Shown here piece by piece: positions 47,336 to 56,351 of a stretch of DNA of 64,000 nt. The notes under the pieces are model-generated. The model worked only from the letters and a program-made list of their open reading frames with translations, made no database searches and was not told the DNA's origin. Both the position numbers and the translations under genes were made by a program. This DNA comes from Onishia taeanensis. Its GTDB lineage: Bacteria > Pseudomonadota > Gammaproteobacteria > Pseudomonadales > Halomonadaceae. The stretch is from the NCBI RefSeq assembly GCF_013349955.1, contig NZ_JABVXC010000003.1, positions 298,443 through 362,442 of the forward strand, given 5' to 3'. Positions within the stretch are counted from its first letter, which is position 1, and every line of letters begins with the position of its first letter.

Positions 47336-47991
47336 CCCGGCCACTGATCGGTATCACCACCTCGGACCGCAAGAGCCGCCTCGCCTGGTTCTTCGACTGG
47401 CTGGCGGTCTGGCGCCACGGCGGCCGCCCACTGAGGCTATCGCCGTCGCGGCCGGTGCCGGAAACACTCGACGGCCTGATCATCGGCGGCGGCGACGACA
47501 TAGAGGCGCACCTCTACGGCGGCGAAGTACGCTTCGACGTCCGCGTCGACCCCGAACGTGACGCCTTGGAACTCGACCTGCTGGAGCGTTTCATTCCCAG
47601 CCGCTGCCCAGTGCTCGGCATATGCCGGGGTGCCCAACTGATCAACGTCTATATGGGCGGCACCCTGGACAGCGACATATACACCACCTACGAGGGGCTC
47701 AAGCGCCGGCGCACCGTGCTGCCGCGCAAGACCGTCGACATCGTCGCCGACAGCAAGCTGCATCGTATTCTCGGCGTCAGTTGGTGTCGCATCAACAGCC
47801 TCCACCACCAGGCGGTACAGGATGCCGGTCGCGGCATCGAAATCGTCGCAAGAGATAGGGACGGCCTGGTGCAGGGTATCGAATCCCGGGAGCATGATTT
47901 CCTGATGGGCGTGCAGTGGCACCCCGAATGGTTGATTTTCAACCGCCCCCAGCAGCGACTGATCCGAGCACTGGTCGACGCTGCCGCCTGA
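47332..47991 (+). CDS. Class I glutamine amidotransferase-like gamma-glutamyl hydrolase
   Basis: A 219-residue protein of the peptidase C26/PuuD-like group. The catalytic nucleophile is C98 in GICRGAQLIN; the other triad members are H197 and E199 in QWHPEW. LIIGGGDDIEAHLYGG matches the oxyanion region. PuuD-type enzymes hydrolyse gamma-glutamyl amides. Paired with the amidoligase, the likely cycle is making and breaking an amide on the same type of compound, or supplying ammonia to the ligase; which one is not shown by sequence. Confidence 0.85.
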   Translation: MTRPLIGITTSDRKSRLAWFFDWLAVWRHGGRPLRLSPSRPVPETLDGLIIGGGDDIEAHLYGGEVRFDVRVDPERDALELDLLERFIPSRCPVLGICRGAQLINVYMGGTLDSDIYTTYEGLKRRRTVLPRKTVDIVADSKLHRILGVSWCRINSLHHQAVQDAGRGIEIVARDRDGLVQGIESREHDFLMGVQWHPEWLIFNRPQQRLIRALVDAAA

Positions 47992-48094
47992 ACGCTCTCC
48001 CGGCAACTTCCAAGGCTGCTGACGAAGCGTTCTTTCGCCCCATTCGTGCTGCGCACGCTTTCCGCCAGGGCTGACAAGAAGCCCTGCCGAAACG

Positions 48095-48133
48095 ACGACG
48101 GCCACCCCAGGATCCCGGGGTGGCCGTCGTTTG
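48095..48133 (+). terminator. Strong hairpin terminator after the amidoligase pair
   Basis: A perfect 14-bp stem ACGACGGCCACCCC/GGGGTGGCCGTCGT with an 8-nt loop, then TTTG. The T-run is short, but the stem is very stable and well placed about 100 bp past the stop codon. Confidence 0.75.
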
Positions 48134-48238
48134 ATTGAGCGTTAGCAGACGCTCATTTTTTACCCACCATTTTTACCCACTCTTTTTACTAACCATGGCT
48201 AGCGCTTGGGCGAGCCAGGCTGGTCGCCGATCTAGGCG

Positions 48239-48670
48239 TTAGCTTTCCAGGCGCGCATCCAGCGTGATCTCGGCATTGAACAGCTTCGAGACCGGACACC
48301 CTTCCTTGGCCTTGTTCGCGGCATCATCGAAGGTGGCCTGATCGGCACCGGGAATCTTTGCCACGCAGCTCAGGTGGATGGCAGAGATGGTGAAACCGCT
48401 GTCGTCCTGATCGAGGCTAACGGTGGCCTCTGTCTTGATGCTTTCAGGCTCGAGGCCGGCCTCGCCAAGCATCATCGAAAACGCCATGGAGAAACAGCTG
48501 GAATGGGCGGCGCCAATCAGCTCTTCAGGGTTGGTACCGGCCTGGCCCTCGAAGCGCTGCTTGAAGCCGTAGGGGTTAGAGGAGAGTGCACCGCTTTCTG
48601 TCGAAACCGTGCCCTTGCCCTCTTTCAGGCTGCCTTGCCATTCTGCAGAACCTTTCTTCTTGATGCTCAT
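48239..48670 (-). CDS. osmC: OsmC family peroxiredoxin
   Basis: A 143-residue OsmC protein with both catalytic cysteines: C59 in AAHSSCFSMA and C125 in GCPVSKL. The N terminus (KKKGSAEWQGSLKEGKGTVSTESG) matches the E. coli protein (about 143 residues). It reduces organic hydroperoxides. CAAGGAG precedes the ATG. Thiol peroxidase follows upstream on the same strand, 256 bp away, giving a local group of peroxide-detoxifying enzymes. Confidence 0.93.
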   Translation of the reverse strand: MSIKKKGSAEWQGSLKEGKGTVSTESGALSSNPYGFKQRFEGQAGTNPEELIGAAHSSCFSMAFSMMLGEAGLEPESIKTEATVSLDQDDSGFTISAIHLSCVAKIPGADQATFDDAANKAKEGCPVSKLFNAEITLDARLES

Positions 48671-48769
48671 ACTGTCTCCTTGGTACGTATCATGAGTACG
48701 GATCGTGCGGCTCGTGAAGGGGCTGATTTACCGTTTGAAGGTGCTGGCTAGAGCGACGACTCAAGCGAC

Positions 48770-48893
48770 TGACTCGATGAACTTACACCAGATACTCACT
48801 CAAGGTACTCGCTCCGCGTACTTACTCAAAGCATTCGCTTAGAATGCTTGCCCGAGGCGCCAGACCAGGGTGCGTAATACGGGTGCGTAATAC
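48770..48893. repeat. Degenerate short repeats upstream of osmC
   Basis: The 255-bp gap between osmC and tpx carries degenerate ~12-bp units of the form GGTACTCACTCA (best from 48788 to 48834). It also has one exact tandem copy of the 13-mer GGGTGCGTAATAC at 48868-48880 and 48881-48893. The same 12-bp family occurs at 57221-57280. Confidence 0.6.
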
Positions 48894-48925
48894 GTCACTC
48901 CCATCAGGCGCCAAGATAGATGCCT

Positions 48926-49426
48926 TTACCCCAGGGCATCCATGGCCGCTTGGTAGTCAGGCTCGTCTTTCAGCTCGCCGACCAGCTGGCTATGGATCAC
49001 CTGGTCCTGCTCATCGATGACCACGACCGCACGCGCGGTAAGCCCGGTCATCGGCCCGGAAGAGAGCGCCACGCCATAGGCTTTATGGAAATCGGGATGA
49101 CGAAACGTCGAGAGCGTTTCGACGTTGTCCAGACCCTCGGCGCCACAGAAGCGCTTGGCGGCGAACGGCAGATCCGCCGAGACCACCAGCACCACAGTAT
49201 TATCGAGCTGAGAGGCATACTCATTGAACTTGCGCGTCGAGGTGGCGCAGGTCGGCGTATCGACGCTCGGGATGATGTTGAGCACCTTGCGCTTGCCTGC
49301 ATAGTCGCCAAGGGTCACGTCCTCAAGCGCCTGATTGGTCAGGGTAAAAGCCGGCGCTGACTGGCCGCTCTGGGGAAGGTCACCATCGACCTCGACGGGG
49401 GTACCGGCACGGGTGATCTGCGGCAT
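48926..49426 (-). CDS. tpx: Thiol peroxidase (Tpx), atypical 2-Cys peroxiredoxin
   Basis: A 166-residue periplasmic/cytosolic peroxiredoxin with peroxidatic C60 ([14 protein letters not shown]) and resolving C94 ([10 protein letters not shown]), as in E. coli Tpx (168 residues). It reduces H2O2 and alkyl hydroperoxides using thioredoxin. I chose ATG 49426, which has GGAGGTGAC in front; the frame is open to 49489. Confidence 0.94.
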   Translation of the reverse strand: MPQITRAGTPVEVDGDLPQSGQSAPAFTLTNQALEDVTLGDYAGKRKVLNIIPSVDTPTCATSTRKFNEYASQLDNTVVLVVSADLPFAAKRFCGAEGLDNVETLSTFRHPDFHKAYGVALSSGPMTGLTARAVVVIDEQDQVIHSQLVGELKDEPDYQAAMDALG

Positions 49427-49524
49427 GTCACCTCCTATGGAGTCAGGCCCTCGGGATGAAGGCCCGTAAACAACATCTACCACCATCAATGGCGACGGTG
49501 GTGGTGCGAATCAAGTGCCGCCTT

Positions 49525-50145
49525 TCAAGTGCGTGGCTCACCTGTCTTCATCAATGCCGCCAGCTTGCTTGCCAGCGCCTCGCCACCCAGTGCTGTCATG
49601 GCCGCAGCATTGCGCTCAGGGATAGCCTCGGGGTCGGGGTAGTGGCTTAGTGCCTCGGCAATGGCGTCTTCGCGCAGGAGATGCAGCATCGGCCAGGGCG
49701 AGCGATTGGTGTAGTTGGCCGGATCGTCTTCCGCGACGCCGTCGAAACAATAGTCCGGGTGAAAACTCGCCAACTGATAGATACCCTCGTAACCCTGTTC
49801 CTCGAACAGCGCTTCGGCAACGCCTAGCAAATCCAGGTAGTCGTCGAAGTCGTTTACCCCATCGCTCAGCACCAGCAGCGTGGTCGCAAGGCTGGCGTCC
49901 TCGTCGAGTCGCTGGCACTCGGCCAGCAGCGCACCCAGGGTCTCGCTCCAGTCATGGGCCGACACCGCCACGTAGCGAACGGTATCGCGCTGCACCTCGC
50001 GACCGGCGAAGGGACACAGGTTGTGGCCTACTACCATGGCCTCGACCCAAGCGCGGGAGGCGGCGATGGCCTGATCGGCAAGGGCACGGTTGGCAAGCGC
50101 ATGCTCACCGATAACGGTAGTGGACGATAAAGAAGCGGAGGTCAT
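49525..50145 (-). CDS. DUF1415 family protein
   Basis: A 206-residue protein with the DUF1415 pattern: W...VVGHNLCPFA near residue 35-47, the central FDDYLDLLGVAE, and GIYQLASFHPDYCFDGVAEDDPANYTNRSPWPMLHLLRE at ~120-155. Conserved Cys, His and Asp residues suggest an enzyme, but no function is known. The gene is alone between tpx and the endonuclease V gene, all on the minus strand. Confidence 0.87.
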   Translation of the reverse strand: MTSASLSSTTVIGEHALANRALADQAIAASRAWVEAMVVGHNLCPFAGREVQRDTVRYVAVSAHDWSETLGALLAECQRLDEDASLATTLLVLSDGVNDFDDYLDLLGVAEALFEEQGYEGIYQLASFHPDYCFDGVAEDDPANYTNRSPWPMLHLLREDAIAEALSHYPDPEAIPERNAAAMTALGGEALASKLAALMKTGEPRT

Positions 50146-50276
50146 CGGCGGCTCGTCGGCAGGAGAGTGTCAGGAAAATGTGAAGAGCCACATTGTAGCC
50201 GATCGGCTCTCTTCGAGCGTGGCCCATCATGAATGGCGCCTGTCGCAATACGGCGAGACACAGCGCCTGTTCAAGC

Positions 50277-51080
50277 TCAAGTCTGACCGCTGCCAGACCT
50301 GCGCCCTCGCCGCGATGCCAGGCGGTCGGCCAGTCGCGTGGGTTCGGGAAGCTTGGTGCGTCCCAGGCAAGCCAGCGTCCACTCGACGGCCGATGCCAGC
50401 GACAGCCGATGCCCCGGCGACACATACACCGGTTTGACGTTCAGGCGCGAGCGCAGTACTGCGCCGATGACCTCATCGCCATCCAACAGCGGCGTCCAGT
50501 CGCCACGCCTGTCGGGCACCTCGCCATGGCGGCCACAGAGTCGCTTCTTGGCGATACCCAGGGTGGGTAGATCAAGCCACAGGCCCAGATGGGCGGCGAT
50601 ACCGAGCCGTCGCGGGTGAGCAATCCCCTGGCCGTCTACCATCACCAGATCAGGGCGGCTTGAAAGCCGTGAGAACGCAGCCAGTGCCGCCGGCACTTCA
50701 CGAAAGGCCAGTAGCCCCGGCACATAGGGAAAGCGCGTGGGCTCGCGATGCACGACCTCTTCGAGCACCGCAAGCCCGGGCCAGGACAATACGACGACGG
50801 CGGCGCGAGTGATCGCACCGCCGTCCTCGAAACCGATGTCCACACCGGCAATACGCTCTACCGCTGGCCGTTGGCCCTCGCGGGGTAGCCGGTCCGCTAC
50901 TTCAAGTCGAGACGCCAAGCGCTTTTGCAGCGCGATGGCCTCACGAGGTTCCGGCGCCCAATCGTGGAGGTCGGCCGTCAGTGGCCAGCGCCGTGTCGTG
51001 GCATCATCTGAGTTAATCGCAGAAACCCCAGCCCTCGAGCAGCATGCGTATCTTCTCGACCCGCGCACGGTTTTTGCCAA
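50277..51080 (-). CDS. nfi: Deoxyinosine 3'-endonuclease (endonuclease V)
   Basis: An endonuclease V that nicks DNA at the second phosphodiester bond 3' of deoxyinosine. Active-site motifs are clear: AGVDIGFEDGGAITRAAVVVL with the first metal Asp, LAFREVPA, VDGQGIAHPRRLGIAAHLG with the second, and IAKKRLCG. The C-terminal LPEPTRLADRLAS matches E. coli Nfi. The start is unclear: no ATG occurs in frame near the usual position. The frame reaches 51080 (TTG) or 51068 (GTG), overlapping the DUF1499 gene, so the true start may be a rare codon downstream. Confidence 0.9.
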   Translation of the reverse strand: MAKTVRGSRRYACCSRAGVSAINSDDATTRRWPLTADLHDWAPEPREAIALQKRLASRLEVADRLPREGQRPAVERIAGVDIGFEDGGAITRAAVVVLSWPGLAVLEEVVHREPTRFPYVPGLLAFREVPAALAAFSRLSSRPDLVMVDGQGIAHPRRLGIAAHLGLWLDLPTLGIAKKRLCGRHGEVPDRRGDWTPLLDGDEVIGAVLRSRLNVKPVYVSPGHRLSLASAVEWTLACLGRTKLPEPTRLADRLASRRGRRSGSGQT

Positions 51081-51438
51081 GATCGGTCACGCCGAGACGC
51101 GAGGCACTGCGCACATGGCAGACGCCCTCTTCATCCGACCAGAAGAATTCCAGGTCATCGATGAACCCCAGCGGTGAATGGCATTCGGCATGCAGATAAG
51201 TGTCGGTAACCGTGATGACCTCGGCCTGCTCACAGCCGGCAAGGGCCGTCTGCAGGCGCTTCATCAACTGTGCCGTCGTACGGTCGCCCGGCTCCAGTGG
51301 CGCGATATAGTGAGCCTTATCTTCCGCCTGGCTTGAAACGCTGCTTCGGCGTTTATCGCAACTGGCGAGACGCCCCTGGTGGATACCCAAGTTGGTGGGC
51401 CGCTTGCTGGTTAGCGGGTTAGTCATCATAGGCTGCAT
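51013..51438 (-). CDS. DUF1499 domain protein
   Basis: A 141-residue protein whose second half is the DUF1499 domain: MKRLQTALAGC..VITVTDTYLHAECHSPLGFIDDLEFFW, then VRSASRLGVTDLGKNRARVEKIR. Unlike many members it has no clear signal peptide or lipobox here. Function unknown. ATGs at 51429 and 51426 are alternative starts. Its 3' end overlaps the open frame of endonuclease V by up to 68 bp in another frame. Confidence 0.8.
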   Translation of the reverse strand: MQPMMTNPLTSKRPTNLGIHQGRLASCDKRRSSVSSQAEDKAHYIAPLEPGDRTTAQLMKRLQTALAGCEQAEVITVTDTYLHAECHSPLGFIDDLEFFWSDEEGVCHVRSASRLGVTDLGKNRARVEKIRMLLEGWGFCD

Positions 51439-51598
51439 CCTTAGATTTTATCCTGCAGTCAAGTTCACATTCCTCGCCCTTGCAAGTTGCCACAGGGCGC
51501 CGTCTCCCCAAGCGCTGAATGCTAAATCCACGTACACCAATCCACGCTGGCACCTGCAGCGGCTTCCCCATTGGCAGTATGATGGTGCTCAGCCATTC

Positions 51599-52909
51599 AT
51601 GGACGATGCGGAGCCCGCCTTGAAGCTGATTCACACCTCGGACTGGCACCTCGGCCAGACCTTTCACGGCCAGGAGCGCCACGTCGAGCACCGGGCTTTC
51701 CTCACTTGGCTGCTCGAGACGCTGGAGGCCCGCCAGGCCGACGCCCTGCTGGTCGCCGGTGACCTGTTCGATGTGGTCAATCCCTCGCTGAAAGCCCAGG
51801 AGCTGCTTTACGACTTCATCGTCGCAGCGCACCGGCGCCTGCCGTCGCTGGACATCGTACTGATCGCCGGCAACCACGACAGCGGTAATCGGGTCGAGCT
51901 GCCCGCCCCGCTGATGCGCCGCCTCAACACCCATGCCCTGGGCCGTGTTCACTGGCAAGACGACGGCCAGCTCGATGCCGAGCGCCTGCTCGTTCCTCTC
52001 ACCGATGCCGCCGGCGAGACCCGCGCCTGGTGCCTGGCGCTGCCCTTCCTGCGCCCTGCCGAGGTCACCGGTCGCACGGGCCTGACGGCGAACGAGGGCG
52101 AGCGAAAGGACGCCGATGGTGCGGCACGCAATGACGAGAAGCGCAATGACTACGTAGCCGGCATCAGCGCCGTCCATGAACAGCTGATCGCTGCCGCACG
52201 CGACAAGCGCCAGCCGGATCAGGCCCTGGTCGCCATGAGCCATGCCCACCTGCGCGGCGCCGCCGTATCCGAGGGTAGCGAGCGGCCGATCGTGATCGGT
52301 GGCGAAGAATCGCTGTCGGCGAGCCTCTTTCCCGACGATATCGCCTATGTGGCACTGGGCCATCTGCATCGACCCCAGCAGGTTGGCGAAGCGCGCATTC
52401 GCTACAGCGGCAGCCCCATTCCGCTCGACTTCAGCGAAGTCGACTACCCCCACCAGGTGGTCGAAGTCGTTCTCGAAGGCGAGACCCTCGCCGCTACCGA
52501 AACATTGCTGATTCCCCGCAGCGTTGAGCTCAAGCGCCTGGGCCCCGCCGACCTTGAAAGCGTGCTCGCCGAGCTCGAGGCCCTCGATGACGACCCCGAC
52601 CTCGCCACCGAGCGCTGGCCGTGGCTCGAGCTGCGTATCGACCTCGACGGCCCACAGCCCGATTTACGCGGCCGGGTCGATGCCGCCCTGGAAGGCCGCG
52701 CGCTGCGCCTGCTGCGCATCCACACCCGCTACCCCAAGGCAGGCGGCGAGGCGCCCGGCTCACGCCGCGTCACGCTGGATAGCCTGGGCCCCCAGGCATT
52801 GTTCGCCCGCGCCTGGGAAGAAGCGTACGGCGAACCCGCCGATGACCAGGTAACACGCGACTTCGCGCTGCTGATGCAGGATGTGATGGACGCGGAGGCC
52901 GACACATGA
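51599..52909 (+). CDS. sbcD: Exonuclease SbcD (Mre11-like)
   Basis: A 436-residue calcineurin-like metallophosphoesterase, the nuclease subunit of SbcCD. Phosphoesterase motifs: LIHTSDWHLGQ (motif I), LLVAGDLFD (II), LIAGNHDSG (III), SHAHL and ALGHLHRPQ (IV-V). SbcCD opens hairpins and protein-blocked DNA ends. I start at the ATG 51599, two codons before KLIHTSDWH; the frame reaches further upstream without cause. It overlaps sbcC by 4 bp. Confidence 0.95.
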   Translation: MDDAEPALKLIHTSDWHLGQTFHGQERHVEHRAFLTWLLETLEARQADALLVAGDLFDVVNPSLKAQELLYDFIVAAHRRLPSLDIVLIAGNHDSGNRVELPAPLMRRLNTHALGRVHWQDDGQLDAERLLVPLTDAAGETRAWCLALPFLRPAEVTGRTGLTANEGERKDADGAARNDEKRNDYVAGISAVHEQLIAAARDKRQPDQALVAMSHAHLRGAAVSEGSERPIVIGGEESLSASLFPDDIAYVALGHLHRPQQVGEARIRYSGSPIPLDFSEVDYPHQVVEVVLEGETLAATETLLIPRSVELKRLGPADLESVLAELEALDDDPDLATERWPWLELRIDLDGPQPDLRGRVDAALEGRALRLLRIHTRYPKAGGEAPGSRRVTLDSLGPQALFARAWEEAYGEPADDQVTRDFALLMQDVMDAEADT

Positions 52910-55900
52910 AGATTCTCGCCATCCGCCTCGAAAATCTCGCCTCGCTTTCCGGCAGCCAGGAGCTCGACTTCACCGCCGCGCCCCTCAGGGACGCCGGCCT
53001 GTTCGCCATCACCGGCCCCACCGGCGCGGGCAAGAGCACCCTGCTCGACGCCCTGTGCCTTGCGCTTTATGGCAACACCCCGCGGCTGCGCGGCGCCCGC
53101 CAGGACCAGGCCCGGGTGCCGGACAGCGGCGACACCGATGTGACCAGCTTCGACCCCCGCACCCTGCTGCGGCGCGGCACCAGCCAGGGCCATGCCGAGG
53201 TCGACTTTCTGGGCCGCGATGGTCGCCGCTACCGCGCCCGCTGGGCGGTCCGCCGTGCTCGCGGCAAACCCAATGGCCGCCTGCAAGGCGCGGAGCAATC
53301 GCTTACTGACCTCGACGACGACCGCCTGCTGACCGCCCAGAAAAATGAATTCAAGGACCTGCTGCCGGAACGCCTGGGGCTCAATTTCGACCAGTTCACT
53401 CGCGCCGTCATGCTCGCCCAAAGCGAGTTCGCCGCCTTCCTCAAGGCCGACGACAATGCCAGAAGCGAGCTACTCGAAAAGCTCACCGATACCGCCGAGT
53501 ACTCGCAGCTTTCCATCGCCGCCTTCCAGCGCGCCAAGGCCGCGAATCAAGCCGTCACCGAACTCAACACCCACCTCGCCGACGACCTGCCCGCCGAACC
53601 CGACGCTCGCGCCGAGCTGGAACGCAGCGTTGATGCCGCCGAACGCGAGCTGGATGCCAGGCTGCAAGAAGCCAAACGCCTGGAGGCCCGCCAGCAATGG
53701 CATAGCGCGGATGAACGGCTGGAAAAAGCCTACCGGGAAGGCCGCCAGCAGCAGCAAGAGGCCGAAAGCCGCTGGCAGGCACTCGCCCCCGCTCGCGCCG
53801 ACCAGGCATGGCGACGCCTGATCGCCCCGAAGCGCCACCGGCTGGCCCGCCAGGCCGAACTGCCCGGCGAGATCGACCGGCTCGAAAAAGCCCTTGCCAG
53901 CACCCGAAAGGCACAGGCAGACGCCCAGGCGGCGCAACAAAGCGCTGCTCAGGAACACACCAAGGCCAGACAAGCACTGACCGCGGCCAGCCAGGCACGC
54001 AAGGACGCCGAGCCGTTACTGCGCCAGGCCCGGGAGCTGGCCCAGCGACGCGACAGCCTGACTCAGCGGCTGGCGGACATTGAAACGAGCCACGAGCAGT
54101 ACCAGCGTCAGGCCAACCAGGTTCATGAGGCCTACCGCAAGGCCGAGGCCCAGCAGCAGGAACACCGGCGCCATCGCGACGAATGGCAGGCAACGCTTCG
54201 AGAGCTGATGGGTGAGCACAGCCAGCTAAGCGACGCCCGCCAGGCGGCCCAGCAGGCCCACGACCAGGCCGCTAAGCGCCAGCTCTCCCTAAACACGCTG
54301 CACAGTCGCTGGCAGGAATACCAGCAGGCCTTTGATGCCCGGCAATCGCTGGTAAAGCGCTTGGAGAGTGACCAGGCGCGCAAGGCCCAGCTCATGGATA
54401 AGGGCAAGGCCGCGCGGCAACGGCTCGATGAACGACACCAGCATTACACCAGCGTGCAGGCCTTTATCGAGCGCAGCCGGGCCGTGCGTAGCGAGAGCGT
54501 GATCAAGCTGCGCGAGAGCCTTCAGGAAAACACGCCCTGCCCGGTATGCGGCGGCCACGACCACCCCTGGCGTCACCAGCCACCGGCAACCCCTGAAGCC
54601 GCGCAGCTCGCCGCCCAGCAGGCCGACGAGGAGCACCAACTCAGCGAGGCACAGAGCGACTGGGAACAGGCCCAGCAGGCCCGCGATGAATTGCTGGGCC
54701 AGTACCGCGCTCTGGAAAGCTCCCTCGAGCAGCAGCGCCGCGATCTTCAGGCCGCCGAGCAGCGCCTGACCGGTGCACACAAGGGCCTGGCTGAACAGCC
54801 GCTAAGCGCCGAGCTCGAGGCCATTGATGCCGACGAGCGCGAGACCTGGCTGAACCAGCAGCGCCAACAGAACGACAGCGCCCGCCAGCACCATGAACAG
54901 GCACTAGAGGCACTGACTCGCGCCGAAACCGAACTGGCACCGCTTCAGGAAGCATTACGACAGGACGAGCTAAACCTGACGCAGTTGGACACCCAACGGA
55001 AAAGCATCGAAACGGAGCTTCTGGCACTCTCCGAACGACTGCCGCCCCTCAAGCGAGAGCGCGACGAAGTTGCCCGCGAACTCAATCAACGGCTCGGCAA
55101 ACATGACAGCGCCGATGCCTGGCAGCAACAGCTAGATAACCGGCAAGCCAACGCCCAGCAGGCACACAATAGTGCCCTGGAAGCCCTGCATGAGGCAGAG
55201 CGCCGCCAGGGCGAGCTGACGCAGCAAGAACGCCACGAAGCCGCCCAGCTAAAACGCCTTGAAGAGGAACGCGAGCCCCTGGAGCGAGAGCTTCAAGAAT
55301 GGCGCCAGGCAAACCCAGAGCTGGATGACGACACCCTCGCCCGCTTGCTGGCCCAGCCCGAGGACGAAGCCAACCGCCAGGAGCGGGACATCCGCGACGC
55401 AGAACAGGCCCTTCAGCGCAACGATGCCAGCCTAAACGAGCGCCGTGAGTTGCTACTTACACACCGCAGAGGTCAAGCGCTGGTCGATGAAGCCGGCGAC
55501 CAAGACAGTGACGCCGAGAGTGACGAGAGTGACGAGCGTCCCGACAATGACCTTGTGACAAATGACCAGGTGAACAATGACCGGGGCGACAGTGCGCTGC
55601 TGAGTGACGACACCGCAACGACAATTCAGCAGCGCAAGGCAGGGCTTACCGAAGAGCTCGCTGAGCTAACGCCCAAGCGTGAGGCCGCACAGCAGAACCG
55701 GGATGACGCCGTGCACGCCCTGCGCGACGACGACCGCCGCCGCGCCCGCCAGCAGGCCGCTCAGGCCGAGCTCGATGCCGCCCGAGCCGAGCAGCAACGC
55801 TGGGGCCGCATCAGCGCCCTGATCGGTTCCGCCGACGGCAAGGCGTTCCGGCGCATTGCCCAGGCCTACAATCTCGAACTGCTGCTCGACCACGCCAACG

Positions 55901-56298
55901 CCCACCTCGGTAACCTCGCGCCCCGCTATCGTCTGCGCCGGGGTGGCAGCCCGCTCGGCCTGCTGGTCGAGGATCACGACATGGCCGACGAACAGCGCTC
56001 GGTGCATTCGCTATCCGGCGGCGAGGCCTTCCTGGTGTCGCTGGCCCTGGCCCTCGGACTCGCCTCCATGGCCTCCGGCGAGCTCGCCATCGAATCGCTG
56101 TTTATCGACGAAGGTTTCGGCAGCCTCGACCCTCAGTCCCTGGCGCTGGCCATGGAAGCGCTGGATGGCCTGCAGGCGCAGGGACGTCGAGTCGGCGTGA
56201 TCTCGCATATTCAGGAAATGCACGAACGCATCCCCGTCCAGGTCCAGGTCAATCCGCTGGGTAACGGTGCTAGCCGCCTGACACTGGTGGCAGACTGA
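52906..56298 (+). CDS. sbcC: Exonuclease SbcC (Rad50-like ATPase)
   Basis: A 1130-residue SMC-like ATPase partner of SbcD. Walker A (GPTGAGKST) lies at ~36, long coiled coils follow, the zinc hook CPVCGGHDHPW is at ~545, the ABC signature LSGGE at ~1036 and Walker B LFIDEGFGSLD at ~1065. The length fits the family (E. coli SbcC is 1048). An Asp/Ser/Asn-rich acidic insert at ~863-902 interrupts the second coiled coil. It is translationally coupled to sbcD. Confidence 0.96.
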   Translation: MKILAIRLENLASLSGSQELDFTAAPLRDAGLFAITGPTGAGKSTLLDALCLALYGNTPRLRGARQDQARVPDSGDTDVTSFDPRTLLRRGTSQGHAEVDFLGRDGRRYRARWAVRRARGKPNGRLQGAEQSLTDLDDDRLLTAQKNEFKDLLPERLGLNFDQFTRAVMLAQSEFAAFLKADDNARSELLEKLTDTAEYSQLSIAAFQRAKAANQAVTELNTHLADDLPAEPDARAELERSVDAAERELDARLQEAKRLEARQQWHSADERLEKAYREGRQQQQEAESRWQALAPARADQAWRRLIAPKRHRLARQAELPGEIDRLEKALASTRKAQADAQAAQQSAAQEHTKARQALTAASQARKDAEPLLRQARELAQRRDSLTQRLADIETSHEQYQRQANQVHEAYRKAEAQQQEHRRHRDEWQATLRELMGEHSQLSDARQAAQQAHDQAAKRQLSLNTLHSRWQEYQQAFDARQSLVKRLESDQARKAQLMDKGKAARQRLDERHQHYTSVQAFIERSRAVRSESVIKLRESLQENTPCPVCGGHDHPWRHQPPATPEAAQLAAQQADEEHQLSEAQSDWEQAQQARDELLGQYRALESSLEQQRRDLQAAEQRLTGAHKGLAEQPLSAELEAIDADERETWLNQQRQQNDSARQHHEQALEALTRAETELAPLQEALRQDELNLTQLDTQRKSIETELLALSERLPPLKRERDEVARELNQRLGKHDSADAWQQQLDNRQANAQQAHNSALEALHEAERRQGELTQQERHEAAQLKRLEEEREPLERELQEWRQANPELDDDTLARLLAQPEDEANRQERDIRDAEQALQRNDASLNERRELLLTHRRGQALVDEAGDQDSDAESDESDERPDNDLVTNDQVNNDRGDSALLSDDTATTIQQRKAGLTEELAELTPKREAAQQNRDDAVHALRDDDRRRARQQAAQAELDAARAEQQRWGRISALIGSADGKAFRRIAQAYNLELLLDHANAHLGNLAPRYRLRRGGSPLGLLVEDHDMADEQRSVHSLSGGEAFLVSLALALGLASMASGELAIESLFIDEGFGSLDPQSLALAMEALDGLQAQGRRVGVISHIQEMHERIPVQVQVNPLGNGASRLTLVAD

Positions 56299-56351
56299 GC
56301 ATGACCAATAGTGAGCGTTCACATACTGGGATAAGCAACCAGGAGCAACGG

